25,608 nucleotides of DNA from Amanita rubescens (taxonomy: Eukaryota; Basidiomycota; Agaricomycetes; Agaricales; Amanitaceae), in contig WION01000659.1 in NCBI GenBank assembly GCA_015039365.1, forward strand, positions 1 to 25,608, given 5' to 3'. The notes under the pieces were generated by a model that was given only the letters and a program-made list of their open reading frames with translations, did no database searches and had not been told where the DNA came from. Positions within the stretch are counted from its first letter, which is position 1, and each line of letters begins with the position of its first letter. A program made the position numbers and the translations under genes. Below, piece by piece: positions 8,793-18,510 of this stretch.

Positions 8793-10684
8793 ATGGTTTA
8801 CCCAGGTCAATCTCTTAACATCTCCAGGTCCCCCGACTGACTGAACTCTCTTAGCACGCAACCATGTCTTCAGGACATTTGACACATTAAGACAAATCCT
8901 CCCGAGCGGCGAACGGTCCAAGGTGCGTTATAGCTGCCAGCATGCACACAGCCCGTCATGATGACACGATTTCTTTCCCTAGCCTCAAATCATTATCCTC
9001 ACCGCGGAAGTCACCGGTTTTCGAAACGATACAGATCGCGAATTGCTATTTCGCCAGGAATCTAATTTTTTCTACCTCACAGGATGCCACGTCCCATCAT
9101 CTTACCTGATAGCCGCGTACCGGCCGGGAGAGGATAAACCCACGTTAGATTTATTCATACCCAAGGCGGGGCTCGTTGACCTCATGTGGTCCGTGCCACC
9201 GCCTTCACTCGAAGAAGCAGCAAATACTTACGATGTGACTTCCGTGAAACACACGAGCTCACTCCTTTCCACGTTCGAGGCGCTGATTAAAGCTCTGCCC
9301 GATGCCCTTGTCCATACACTTCCAAGGGATATGCCGCAATTCCCGCATCTTCCCGAAGAATATCTTCAGCCTATTCTCAAATCACAAAAAGGGTCCGACT
9401 TTGGGATTACGGACATGTACCTTCTCACCGCACTCCAGTGCACTAGGCTAATCAAGGACCAAGATGAAATCAGTCTGATCAAACACGCGAATCAAATTAG
9501 TTCAAGAGCACACGAAGTCGTGATGCGCGTGCTCGGCAAAGCTGTCAAGGGAAAGATTGAAAGAGGTCCTGGTGCCGGGGTGGACAGGCCGCTACTCCCA
9601 GGCGAATGGCTGATCGAGAAGGAAGCCGAAGCGGAGGCCGTGTTTGTTGCATCATGCAGGAGAGAAGGGTGAGCGCGCCATATGATCCACTATTATATCC
9701 GTCTCAGATATTTCGTTACCGTTAGGGCCGTGCACCAAGCCTATCTGCCCATTGTCGCCGCATCAACTCGTGCATCTACCCTTCATTACTGTTGCAATGA
9801 TCGCGAATTTGCATGGGGCCCAGTAAAGCCGCATGACCATCACAACGCGGACGAGCTCGCACATGGTGGCGATAGACAACTGCTGCCTCAAGTTTTGCTT
9901 ATTGACGCGGGCTGCGAATGGAACTGTTACGCCTCTGATATTACTCGTACGATGCCAGTCGGAAATGGCGGGAAATTTTCCCCGGAAGCTCGTGCGATCT
10001 ATGAGTTGGTACTCGAGATGCAAAAGGTGAGCATATATGCTTTCGTCGTAACGGAACATGCTTCACGTTGTGATATTAGGCATCATTCGATATTATTCGG
10101 GCTAGTCTACACTGGGACGAAGTACAGCTAACTTGCCATCGCACGCTCGTCAAAGGATTCCAAAGGCTTGGCATCTTCAAGACCCCTAATTCTCCCGGAT
10201 CTGGTTCTTGGAATTCGGAAGAAGCCATCTTGGCATCTGGCGTCAGTTCCGCTTTCTTCCCTCATGGCGTAGGTCACTCCCTGGGCATGGACGTGCACGA
10301 CGTTCCTGGAGCTAGTCAGCCGCAGAATAATCCCACTATACCCAAGTTCCCCATTTCACACGAGAGTTTCTTCACGTACCTCAGGCTACGACTTCCCCTC
10401 CAAGCAGGGATGGTGGTGGTAAGCAAGATACACTGATTCCCGAGTATTGTTTCCAACTGAACCCCCATCAGACTGTCGAACCAGGGATCTATTTCTCGCC
10501 TCACTTGCTTGCACCAATTAGAGAATCCCGTCACATTGATCACGAGGTTCTAAAGAGGTATGAAGCTGTCGGCGGGATCCGTATCGAAGACGTCGTCCTA
10601 ATCAAAAACACGGGATACGAGAACCTGACAACCGTTCGTAGCGACCCGAGTTGGGTTGAGGGAGTATGTTCCGGGGAATTATGA
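8793..10684 (+). CDS. Xaa-Pro peptidase of family M24B (aminopeptidase P/prolidase type)
   Basis: Metallopeptidase that cleaves the bond before proline at peptide N-termini or in Xaa-Pro dipeptides. Exons: 8793-8805, 8855-8922, 8983-9668, 9726-10026, 10080-10418, 10472-10684; 1620 nt, 539 aa, all GT-AG and phase-consistent. The first exon is only 13 nt and codes MVYP. The N-terminal aminopeptidase P domain (RNHVFRTFDTLRQILPSG, FRQESNFFYLTG) is followed by the pita-bread fold. The five metal ligands are present: D316 and D327 (IDAGCEWNC, SDITRTMP), H422 (PHGVGHSLGMDVHD), E472 (TVEPGIY) and E508 (GIRIEDVV). Eleven residues separate the two Asp, as in human prolidase. No signal peptide is seen, so the enzyme is probably cytosolic. 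Prolidase versus aminopeptidase P cannot be settled from motifs alone. The gene appears intact. Confidence 0.95.
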
Positions 10685-10993
10685 AGAGAGCGGGCAACCT
10701 CCGTAACTGATGTACTGGCCATTTTGTAAATGTACGTATCACTCATGTAGTATGTACCATTATAAAGATGAAGAAAACAAGACAGCGTGAGTCTGAAACA
10801 GCCGGTTCAGCTGTAAGAACATCAGTCAGCTTAGCATCTATCAAATTTGATGTTTTCATCGAGCGGCATCAGGCCCCTTAGATATGCCACACCCCAAATC
10901 ATATAAAATTTAAAAGTAATAAACTAGTGCGGAATTTCTAGCGCAGGTCGCCCTTCCATCACTCACCGCCGTCCATAATTAGTTCTCCGAGTA
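10685..10993. other. Intergenic, no gene seen
   Basis: This is the tail of the peptidase gene and the 5' flank of the next plus-strand gene. It contains AT-rich stretches such as ATATAAAATTTAAAAG but no coding frame with family motifs. Confidence 0.5.
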
Positions 10994-12268
10994 ATGACAT
11001 TAATGAGCGCAGGCGCTCCTCGGCGACGGACGCTACTCCGCCCCGCCGCACAGAACTTATCTTTGTCGCTAGTCGAACATCCGTCTTTCAAGTTTAGGAC
11101 TTTTGGTGCGTACGACTCTGGATTCTTGCCCACTTCGCCAACGTCGATCGATGAGGAATCTGGCGAAAGCGGTGGTATGGTACGTTTATCTTTTCTCATT
11201 CCACATAGCTATCCCATCGTGATATTAATTTCTCAGCCTCCACCGTTATTTTTTGCCCGTGGGCCGTGCCTCAACCCCAAGTCCGCCTCTGGCCCACCCT
11301 CCGCGCGGAAATTAGGCGCAGCCCAGACTCCATTCAGCGCAGCCACCATCGAGAGCGTGTACAGTCAGGATTCCTGGGACGAGGAGCCAAACCCAGACAC
11401 GGGCAAATTTACAGACGGAAATACAGATCCAGACACAGACACAGGGAAGCGATCGGCTAACCACTTCCGCGTCGATAGGCGTCGTTTCGCAGTCGCGTTC
11501 AGCCCAACCTCAAAGTTCATTCTTCCATTAGCATCCGCTTCAGCAACGAAAAGCACGTTCGTTCTGAACCTCCCGAACCTAGTAACAACAGAGACGGAAA
11601 AACCCTTACCTCAGTGCCCCTCTCCATTGCTGGAAGAACACATTCCTCACGCCGTCCTTAGCGTTATTTCCGAGGTGCCCAATGAACCGGTGGCGTCGCC
11701 TCCCGCTCAGCGGAATGATGAGGTCATAGTTGCGGTAGCCCCTCAACTCCCCGAACCGCCCATGACACCTAAAGCCCCTCGCAGTGCAAAAGGTTCAAAA
11801 TTCACATTCGACCGAACATCATTCTCATCGAAGAGCTTGCGGTCACCCGCGCAGGGACTTTCAAGGTTTTTCTCGCGTGTATCCCTACCGGTAAGACGTA
11901 CTTCGCGCGGCGATAAGCGCCAGAAGGAACCACCTCCGAGGAGGCGGACAGCGCATCCGGTTCCTCCTGTACCCAGTCTGATTATAGACGAAGAGTCGAT
12001 TATTGTTTTCGATCCGAAGAATTGTCAGGTAGATGAAGCGCAAACGGAAGCCTCAGATGACGGCAGCGCAGGTCGAACCACGGTCTTCTCAGTACCTGGT
12101 TTCCACGAGCAAACTTGCCCACTTCAGCCTGCGCCTTTCTTCCTGCACAGCATACATGAAATTGTTGGTTCCCATCATGATAACGTACTACTACCGCCAC
12201 CTTTGCCTGTCATTGCGATCAGTCCTCTTGAAGTACAATTTGATGATTCGATGGTCCGGGTTCTGTAG
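10994..12268 (+). CDS. Unrecognised Pro/Ser-rich protein
   Basis: Open frame of 424 codons with no recognised domain. A likely 57-nt intron (11180-11236, GTACGT...CTCAG) lies fully in frame without a stop, so the protein is 405 aa if spliced and 424 aa if not; the intron-encoded peptide is hydrophobic (LSFLIPHSYPIVILIS), unlike the rest, which favours splicing. Start MTLMSAGAPRRRTLL; a second Met four codons in is equally possible. The protein is rich in Pro, Ser, Thr and Arg and is probably disordered, with basic clusters (SRVSLPVRRTSRGDKRQ) and a stretch of paired acidic/Thr repeats (DTGKFTDGNTDPDTDTGK). No enzyme motif or credible membrane segment is visible. Coding status rests on frame length and composition. 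Confidence 0.7.
   Translation: MTLMSAGAPRRRTLLRPAAQNLSLSLVEHPSFKFRTFGAYDSGFLPTSPTSIDEESGESGGMVRLSFLIPHSYPIVILISQPPPLFFARGPCLNPKSASGPPSARKLGAAQTPFSAATIESVYSQDSWDEEPNPDTGKFTDGNTDPDTDTGKRSANHFRVDRRRFAVAFSPTSKFILPLASASATKSTFVLNLPNLVTTETEKPLPQCPSPLLEEHIPHAVLSVISEVPNEPVASPPAQRNDEVIVAVAPQLPEPPMTPKAPRSAKGSKFTFDRTSFSSKSLRSPAQGLSRFFSRVSLPVRRTSRGDKRQKEPPPRRRTAHPVPPVPSLIIDEESIIVFDPKNCQVDEAQTEASDDGSAGRTTVFSVPGFHEQTCPLQPAPFFLHSIHEIVGSHHDNVLLPPPLPVIAISPLEVQFDDSMVRVL
11180..11236 (+). other. Stop-free in-frame intron (57 nt)
   Basis: Donor G|GTACGT and acceptor TTTCTCAG flank 57 nt (19 codons) without a stop. The residues encoded are hydrophobic, in contrast to the polar protein around them. Confidence 0.65.
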
Positions 12269-12468
12269 AGCGCAGCAGACCCCTTAGGAAACTCGTCGTG
12301 ACTCTAACTTTGTCTCGGTCGGAATCGCTATTCACGATACATGATTATGGATTGGTTACTGATGTGTACATTTTATTTATTATACGTATCAACTTGCAGG
12401 GTATTCGGATTGAATACATACGTTCTATCGGTGGAGTCATCAGTAAGGTCCGACATGCCACGAGGGCA

Positions 12469-12561
12469 TCAATATCCTAGCTTTTGAGATAATTTCGCAC
12501 AGATATTAATTGCCTTGCCAAAGGCACCAAGGATATACCGGAACTTTGGCCCGCCATTCTC
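12469..12561 (-). pseudogene. Relic of an NTF2_SigF-type gene (C-terminal helix)
   Basis: The minus strand reads LGAFGKAINICAKLSQKLGY then a stop. This matches TLRTFGTASNICAKVSQVLGF of the intact gene at 13674-14630. The DNA is also similar (AATATCTG, GCGAA, TCTCAA in register). No upstream exons are visible next to it, so only a fragment remains, on the same strand as its relative about 1.4 kb away. Confidence 0.7.
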
Positions 12562-13673
12562 TTAAACCGTATACGGCGCTTCTCGAAGGCATATCAGCGC
12601 ATGAGCGTCTACCAATGGATTAATAACCTTCTGAGTGGGTAATTTTAGTGACACAGCCTTAGGAAGCGAATTTCGCGTATAAAAAGGGGTCATCGAAGCA
12701 CAAATCCTCAGAGCCGATCTTTTCAACCGTGCGTCTGTTCCCTTCGCCGCTCAACATCTACGTCATTGCTGCTCCAACCAACTACGGATCAAACTCACCC
12801 GAGCTTCAAAGTCCCGCCAACCAATACTCACAATCTGGACGCGGACGCTCCCCCGGAGGATCCTCTGGAGGTGGAGATAATGGACGTAATGGATCCCCCG
12901 GTTCATAGCGGACGAAGAGGACATTCCCCAGAAGATACTAGGTCCAACTGTTGGTCACAAGCGTTGGCAAGCGACGATGCATGAATGTCGAGTAGTTGTA
13001 TTGTACGTCCTTCTTGTGTACCTTCGAAGGGCGCTCAATTGATCCAGAGTTGAGACGCGCTTACGCGCCAGTTTCAGGCTAAGTGAGAGCTCTGGTATCT
13101 TGTCTGTTGCCGACAGCAAAGCACCTTCAATCCCAGATGTAGAGTCGCGTACAACTAAGCCAGATAGTGGATGAGGTGCAAGAGTTTGAAGCGATCATTG
13201 GCAAAAGTGTCACCGATCGACAACGAGTGCAATGCCATTCGATATTTCCAATCGAGTCGAGGGCTTGTATTTGAATATAACATCCCTGGGATAACGAAAA
13301 GTGAAAGATGCGGTGGCGCGTCAAAATCCTTTCTCGAGCACATATTTATACACGGGCTTGGGCATCTTCAAGCCAACACGTTGGACGTATCGGTAACTCG
13401 AGCATTTTGACAGGTTTGACAACTCCCAGCAAACCTCAAGTGCGGCTCCGCCATCCTTTCCTGCCGTTGCGATCGTTGCGCTTGAAGTGATTGGTTTATG
13501 GATTTCATAGAGGTGGCACCCGCATACTCTTAGCAACTCATTGCGACCGTAACTTTGGCTTGCCATGCATTACCCCGGGTAAATTAACACAAGGGAAGGA
13601 AGTCTCTACACAATTATGTATGTCTATTAATATTTTTACAAACCAAGCTGCGATTTGAAGAAAATTAACCACC
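12562..13673. other. Gene-poor stretch with one possible small gene
   Basis: A clear TATA box (GCGTATAAAAAGG, from 12678) precedes two overlapping plus-strand open frames to about 12984. One is Gly/Ser-rich (SGRGRSPGGSSGGGDNG), the other acidic (LDADAPPEDPLEVEIMD). The first ATG after the TATA box comes only near 12880 and would give about 34 residues. The remainder, including short frames at 13127-13566, shows no motif. Confidence 0.35.
12678..12685 (+). promoter_or_regulatory. TATA box without an assigned gene
   Basis: TATAAAAA in a GC-rich context (TTCGCG before, GGGG after). Such a match is rare in this window. It would place a transcription start near 12710, ahead of the small frames up to 12984. 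Confidence 0.45.
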
Positions 13674-14630
13674 TTAAGGTTGCGATATGGATTCGTCTCC
13701 GCCACCTTGATTCGAGGAACTGTTAACGTTATCGCTCGAGGTAGCTGACTTGATTTCGTGCCCTTTACTCTTCTTGACGCCGCCTTTTTTCTTGGCCTGT
13801 ACTCGGGTACTTTCATGGCCCAAGCGGGGGGCATCACTATTCTTCGCCCGACCGTTTAAGGACTCGTTACACTTCCTCTTGTCGTTTCTTTCATCTGCTA
13901 TGCCTGTCGTGCGGGGACGCCAAAATCCCAGGACTTGAGACACCTTCGCGCAGATATTGGATGCCGTGCCAAAAGTGCGCAAGGTCAATCGAACAATGGG
14001 AGCAGCAGGCGGGAAGACTAGCGCCGCGAGGTCCTTTATATACACATCAGTATTGCGACACGTCTCGAATCAGCAGACTACTCACGTCGGGGTGAAAGAA
14101 ATCTTCCTGAAAAGCGATGCGATGGAGACCGTCTTCTTCCTTAAGGATCAGCCGTACTAGCAGTCTAAAATGAACGTTGAATGAGCGCCAAACTACATAT
14201 GACTGCCTGCTTACCGTGAAGGCATGGGGACGACTGGCAAAAAGAAGACGTGAAACGTTTGTTTGACGTCCAATAGAAGGACATTGTGACGTTGGTCGTA
14301 AACTACAGGTTTCATGAGCTCCGATGTCGCGCATACATGCAGATACTAACCAATGTTTGTGACGTCAATAGAGACGTTCGGTGAAAGGACGCGATACCAC
14401 CTATCGCATGTTTACAATAATCGCACATCAGGGGCGGTATTCTGGACTTACTGGTATAGCCCAAGAATGGACTCTCTAGAGAGAATTCCAGGTTCTATGT
14501 AGCTCAGAGGGTGGTGCAACCCGGCGTTGGGTACATAATACGTGTAAACGGCTTCTTTCTGGACGTCGGGAGATGCGGTAGCGGTAAGCTGACGGAAGAC
14601 TTCTTTGATATCTCTGACTGGATCCTCCAT
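13674..14630 (-). CDS. SigF-like NTF2-like (SnoaL-fold) domain protein
   Basis: Exons: 14452-14630, 14351-14400, 14215-14302, 14086-14164, 13674-14033; 756 nt, 251 aa, all GT-AG and phase-consistent. The protein matches the fungal NTF2_SigF group: MEDPVRDIKEVFRQLTATAS, YYVPNAGLHHPL, SRESILGLYQWYRVLSP, VYDQRHNVLLLDVKQTF, RLILKEEDGLHRIAFQEDFF, HPD. After this cone-shaped fold (residues 1-132) comes a hydrophobic double helix (LAALVFPPAAPIVRLTLRTF, ICAKVSQVLGFWRP), probably membrane-associated, then a basic Lys/Ser-rich tail (KKKGGVKKSKGHE). The name comes from a C-terminal domain of bacterial sigma factors; function in fungi is unknown to me. The third intron-exon joins fall at conserved positions, which supports the model. 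The gene appears intact. Confidence 0.88.
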
Positions 14631-14831
14631 GGTGAAGGAGAGAAAGAAAGGATGAAGAAATTTGAAACTAGACGCGGGTGATTAAATGGCGGGTGAGAGT
14701 GACGTCATGGTGTCGTATGAAGAGCGATCGAGGGCGAGCATTATAGTACATAGTATAATGTATACTATATAGTTTATTTATTTAAAACTTAAGCGAAGTA
14801 GCGCGGGAACATCGCTTGCGTAATCTCCCCA
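14631..14831. promoter_or_regulatory. Divergent promoter between NTF2_SigF and UBX genes
   Basis: 201 bp separate the two start codons. The interval holds a perfect CRE (TGACGTCA, 14700-14707) and an AT-rich inverted repeat ATAGTATA-ATG-TATACTAT (14750-14768), followed by TATATAGTTTATTTATTTAA that may serve as a TATA region for the plus-strand gene. Confidence 0.6.
14700..14707. promoter_or_regulatory. CRE palindrome (bZIP site)
   Basis: TGACGTCA is the full palindromic site bound by ATF/CREB-type bZIP factors. It lies 70 bp upstream of the NTF2_SigF start and 125 bp upstream of the UBX start. Function is inferred from position. Confidence 0.5.
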
Positions 14832-16290
14832 ATGTCCAACGACGATGACAACCCTTCTGGTACTGGACGCACTCTCGATGGACGTGCAGTCGAGTCTCTT
14901 CCATCTACTTGGGCTCGTCCATCTTCGAATCCCCGCGTCGGTCGCATTGGCGACTGGGCAACGTAAGCCTATATCTCTCGCGCTCTGTATAAACCTCATC
15001 TGGGCACAGTCCATCCAGCTCGAGTGGAAGAGGTACCAGTAGGTTTACAACAATTGATAGCATGAACTCCGCATCGTCTGGTGGTCCACCTCGATCTGCC
15101 CCAGCCGGCAACGACGAGGATGAGGACGAAGATGAAGATGAAGAGGGTCACGGCGAGAGTTGGTTTGCTGGTGGCGAAAGAAGGTCTTATTTTTCACCTC
15201 ATACATATACTGCGCAGTGCTCATTCCACCTCAGTGGCATATCGATTGAAAACCCTGATAGGCACAGGGCAATTCCTGGCGGTGACACGGTAAGGGATTT
15301 ACTGCGCCGAGCTGCTGAGTAAGTTGGTGATCTGCGCTGTTTCGGCTCCTATATTAACCCTGTTCTAGGGCAGGACCTCCTCCTGTCTCTACGTCGCATT
15401 CCAATGTCTTTACCGGAGGCGGACATAGACTTGGCAGTGATGAAGAACCTAGCACCTACATCCCAGATCCCAGTGCACAACCCCTTGAACAAGGTACGTG
15501 GATCCCCCTCCGCACTCATCTTTACTTAAACAACAGAAGAAATCGCCGTACGACATATCACTTTCTGGAGAGATGGGTTCGCAGTTGAAGACGGCGAGCT
15601 TATGCGTTATGATGATCCCGCCAACGCGCATATACTATCGGAAATCAATGCCGGGTAAGTGAACTGCTCATTTGAAGACTTCATCTCATATCGTAGCCGA
15701 GCACCTCCTTCAATTTTAAACGTCCTTCCCGGCCAACCCGTAGAGCTTAGAGTCGCGAAACGTACCACTGAGGACTACGTTCCTCCACAAAAGAAAGCAT
15801 TCGGTGGCGCTGGCCATCGCCTCGGAGCACCTGTTCCAACCTTCACCAGTGCGGCTTCTACTATGCCTGGCTCTTTTCCTGCCTCCTCTTCTTCGAATGT
15901 GCGAGAGCCAGAAGAACGCGAGAGCCTCAATACTCGCTTTGAGGTTGATCAAACCAAGCCAATGACGAGCATACAGCTTCGCCTCGCTGATGGTACAAGG
16001 TAAAACATCAAACAATTCAAATTGAGTCCTTCTCTAAGTCCGTGAACTAGAATGGTTTGCAGGATGAATTTGATTCATACCGTTCAGGATATCCGAAACT
16101 TCATCAATGCGTACGTTTGTTCAATATATGCTATCATTTCAAACCTGACATGATCAGATCACGCCCTGAAAACATGTCTCGAACTTACACAATCGGAACG
16201 ACGTTCCCAAACCGCATCCTTGAAGACAACATGCAAACTATTGAAGCGGCAGGGTTGGCTAATAGTGTCGTCGTTCAACGTTGGGCTTAA
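14832..16290 (+). CDS. SHP1: p47/Shp1-type SEP-UBX adaptor of Cdc48/p97
   Basis: Cofactor that links the AAA ATPase Cdc48/p97 to substrates in membrane fusion, protein degradation and PP1 regulation. Exons: 14832-14962, 15010-15318, 15369-15493, 15537-15654, 15697-15999, 16051-16110, 16158-16290; 1179 nt, 392 aa, all GT-AG and phase-consistent. Order: short N-terminus ([28 protein letters not shown]); an acidic run of Asp/Glu; the motif FAGGERR; the SEP domain from about residue 189 ([37 protein letters not shown]); a Ser-rich linker; and the UBX domain from about 316 to the end ([36 protein letters not shown]). The TFPNR loop is the p97-contact R...FPR-type loop in variant form. No UBA domain is seen at the N-terminus. 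The gene appears intact. Confidence 0.95.
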
Positions 16291-16958
16291 AGTCGGTCTA
16301 GAAAGAAGAAGTGTACATCTAGTTTGCAATGGGTCCGTTCTGATATGCATATAGCAATCGTAGTTTAGGAATAATAAAAGAAACGACGAAAGTCGTTCTA
16401 GTGCAATCAAAGAATTGGTCGAGGAACGTAAAGCTCCGAGTCTACCTACCTAAATTTTATGAACTAGGGTGATGATCGAGGTCTTATACAAAAACGACTC
16501 ACCCCAGTTTCGCGGGCACTCACGAGACTTGTATATGGACGAATCCGCCGATGACATTCCCATCACCCTACCTCTTCTCTGCAAGGGGCCAGCTTGCAAT
16601 GTAAGCACAGTCGTACTCCACGTCCATTTCGGCAGAAGACGGTGTGCATGATGCTGAGATAAGTGTATCAAGGACCTTGCGATGTAGATGTTGCACTGCT
16701 TATTCCATATACCGTCGAGACGCAAGAGGAAATGGAGCTTTGGGTGACCTGTTGGAGAAGATCTTCAAGGACGATCCAGAATACCAGAGGTAGCGCATCA
16801 TCTATGGTTTGAATAGACCACTAGTCGATTTCCCCTTGCAACTCTCATCATGATACATATGGCTAGATTCACCGTGTCCTTCCATAGATCCCATCCCCGG
16901 TATGGTCATGTGTCATGGGCTCAATGTCAAAGATTCGCAACTATATATACATATTTGA
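16291..16958. other. Gene-poor stretch with decayed coding fragments
   Basis: Plus-strand fragments in different frames read like coding DNA (DSPQFRGHSRDLYMDESADD near 16500; ALGDLLEKIFKDDPEYQR near 16735-16790) but are broken by stops and cannot be joined by convincing splice sites. They look like remains of a gene I cannot name. Confidence 0.4.
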
Positions 16959-18510
16959 TTAAACTGAAGAATTTGGTCGTGAGCGAGTACGAGACTCTAG
17001 TCTGCCAGCCGATTTCGCTACCTGCCTACGAATGTCCAAAATAACGCGACTCGATAGATTCGAATGCAGAATACGCATGACACTATTAGTGAGTGTCAGA
17101 CAAAGGTGCAGTAGAGACGGATTGGCTAACTATACCTAGATAGTAAATTCACGAACACCGTCTAACCAGGGCGTCAGTTCCGACTGATGCTTATGTGTCA
17201 TTAAAACGACTCACAGGAACCGACAATATAAACGATACATTGATGGCAGCAAGCACTGATGTAATATCGACATCAGAAGGATATGCTATCTCAGAACAGG
17301 TCACGCACGGAAAAGAAACGCATAATAATATACACCTGCATTGGTTATGGAGTGAGTATAGATTGCGACCCATAAGACGTGAGCATGACGTACCATCCTT
17401 ATGAAGACGCTTTAGAAGGTGGGAATCGACACCCGACCAATCTAATAGTTCGGCCTAGATGAGCATCCAACCCGAGGTAAGTATGGGCATACTCACACAT
17501 AGATGTTACTCGGATGATCATAAGTGTTAAGTTCACTGTAATATTTGCGCGATTTGAATTACTTGTATCTAATCAGACAATGATACTACTCACCAGTATT
17601 GTACAGCAACAACAAACCCCAATCTATCGAGATAACGCGACTGCCATGGGAGTATAGGCACCCTTTGATGAACGGCGACGGCGATTGAACGACTGTTATA
17701 GGTATATGATGTGATCGAGGAGTCCAATGGAGGCGACCTTACATTGTAGCGATTCGACGGATTGATACATGATGTAGAGTCCTGCTGCCCACAAAGCAAA
17801 AAAGAAAATGGGGAGACCAATCGTTAATCTTCGGTCCTTGTTCCAGATGATCCAAGTCCGAAGTGTCAAGACAGCTGAAATATTGGTGGATGAGTAGGAG
17901 AACATGTCACGACCGAGGGTTAACTCGCCTTCACTCATACCCATACCAACAATAAACATGCCTTTCATAATAGACTATCAACAACGACATACTCGGAGAT
18001 GATGGGGAATGACCGGACTCACTGCCGTTAATTCTGTATGCGGTCTTACACTGTTCATTTGTCAAGTGCGGGAAAAATTGATCTATCGATATCAAATGTA
18101 AAGATTGACATGGAAAAACGCGCAGCACAGGCTTACGATAAGACACAATGACTACATCCGCAAAGGGCATATATCTCGAGAATAGATAGAGGACTTTTAC
18201 AAGGGCCCATTTGGCGTTCCAGATCAGCGAGAGTTCGTCTTCCAACATCAGCAAGTAGTCGTAAACCTATCAATGAAATGACATTGAGAATCCAGATTCG
18301 GCAACTCTTGAGGATGTTTACCAGTAACGAGTTGCTGGCAACTGAGCGGGAAATAATGAGTTTAATTATTTCTTCGACTCGGGGGATACTCACCAGTAAA
18401 GCACTGTAGCCACGCAAGTAAGACAGACCCAAAGTCATAAAAATATTTGAGCGTACATTGTTTAGAAACATCACGGACGCAATTTCAGCTAGAAGAGTGT
18501 CCTGGTTCAT
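16959..18510 (-). CDS. DUF6533-family multi-pass membrane protein (copy 1)
   Basis: Fungus-specific membrane family of unknown function. Fourteen exons: 18457-18510, 18394-18403, 18322-18341, 18137-18266, 18023-18082, 17929-17961, 17743-17874, 17594-17692, 17497-17535, 17394-17441, 17309-17335, 17215-17255, 17136-17161, 16959-17082; 843 nt, 280 aa, phases consistent throughout. The DUF6533 signature is at the N-terminus (NSLLVYDYLLMLEDELSLIW, KWALVKVLYLFSRYMPFADV). Further marks are NEQCKTAYRING, RTWIIWNKDRR, GSRVISIDWGLLLLYN and the end block ILHSNLSSRVILDIRRQ. Six or seven hydrophobic segments are visible. Exons 2 and 3 are microexons of 10 and 20 nt. The intron after exon 6 has a GC donor (GCGAGT at 17928-17923 on the minus strand). 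No stop or frameshift interrupts the gene. It is paired with a tandem copy at 19292-20815. Confidence 0.9.

Noticed and set aside
12830..12984. Possible mating pheromone precursor near DUF6533 and membrane genes
   Set aside because: The frame with LDADAPPEDP ends in DDA, not in a CaaX prenylation motif, and no STE3-type receptor is present. DUF6533 proteins are not STE3 receptors.
13127..13566. Short open frames on both strands
   Set aside because: All are under 85 codons, overlap each other and have no motifs or splice-supported partners.
14360..14367. Second TGACGTCA site
   Set aside because: It lies inside coding exon 2 of the NTF2_SigF gene and encodes conserved residues; likely chance.
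15116..15150. GA-rich microsatellite-like run
   Set aside because: It codes the acidic linker of the UBX protein, a usual feature of these adaptors.
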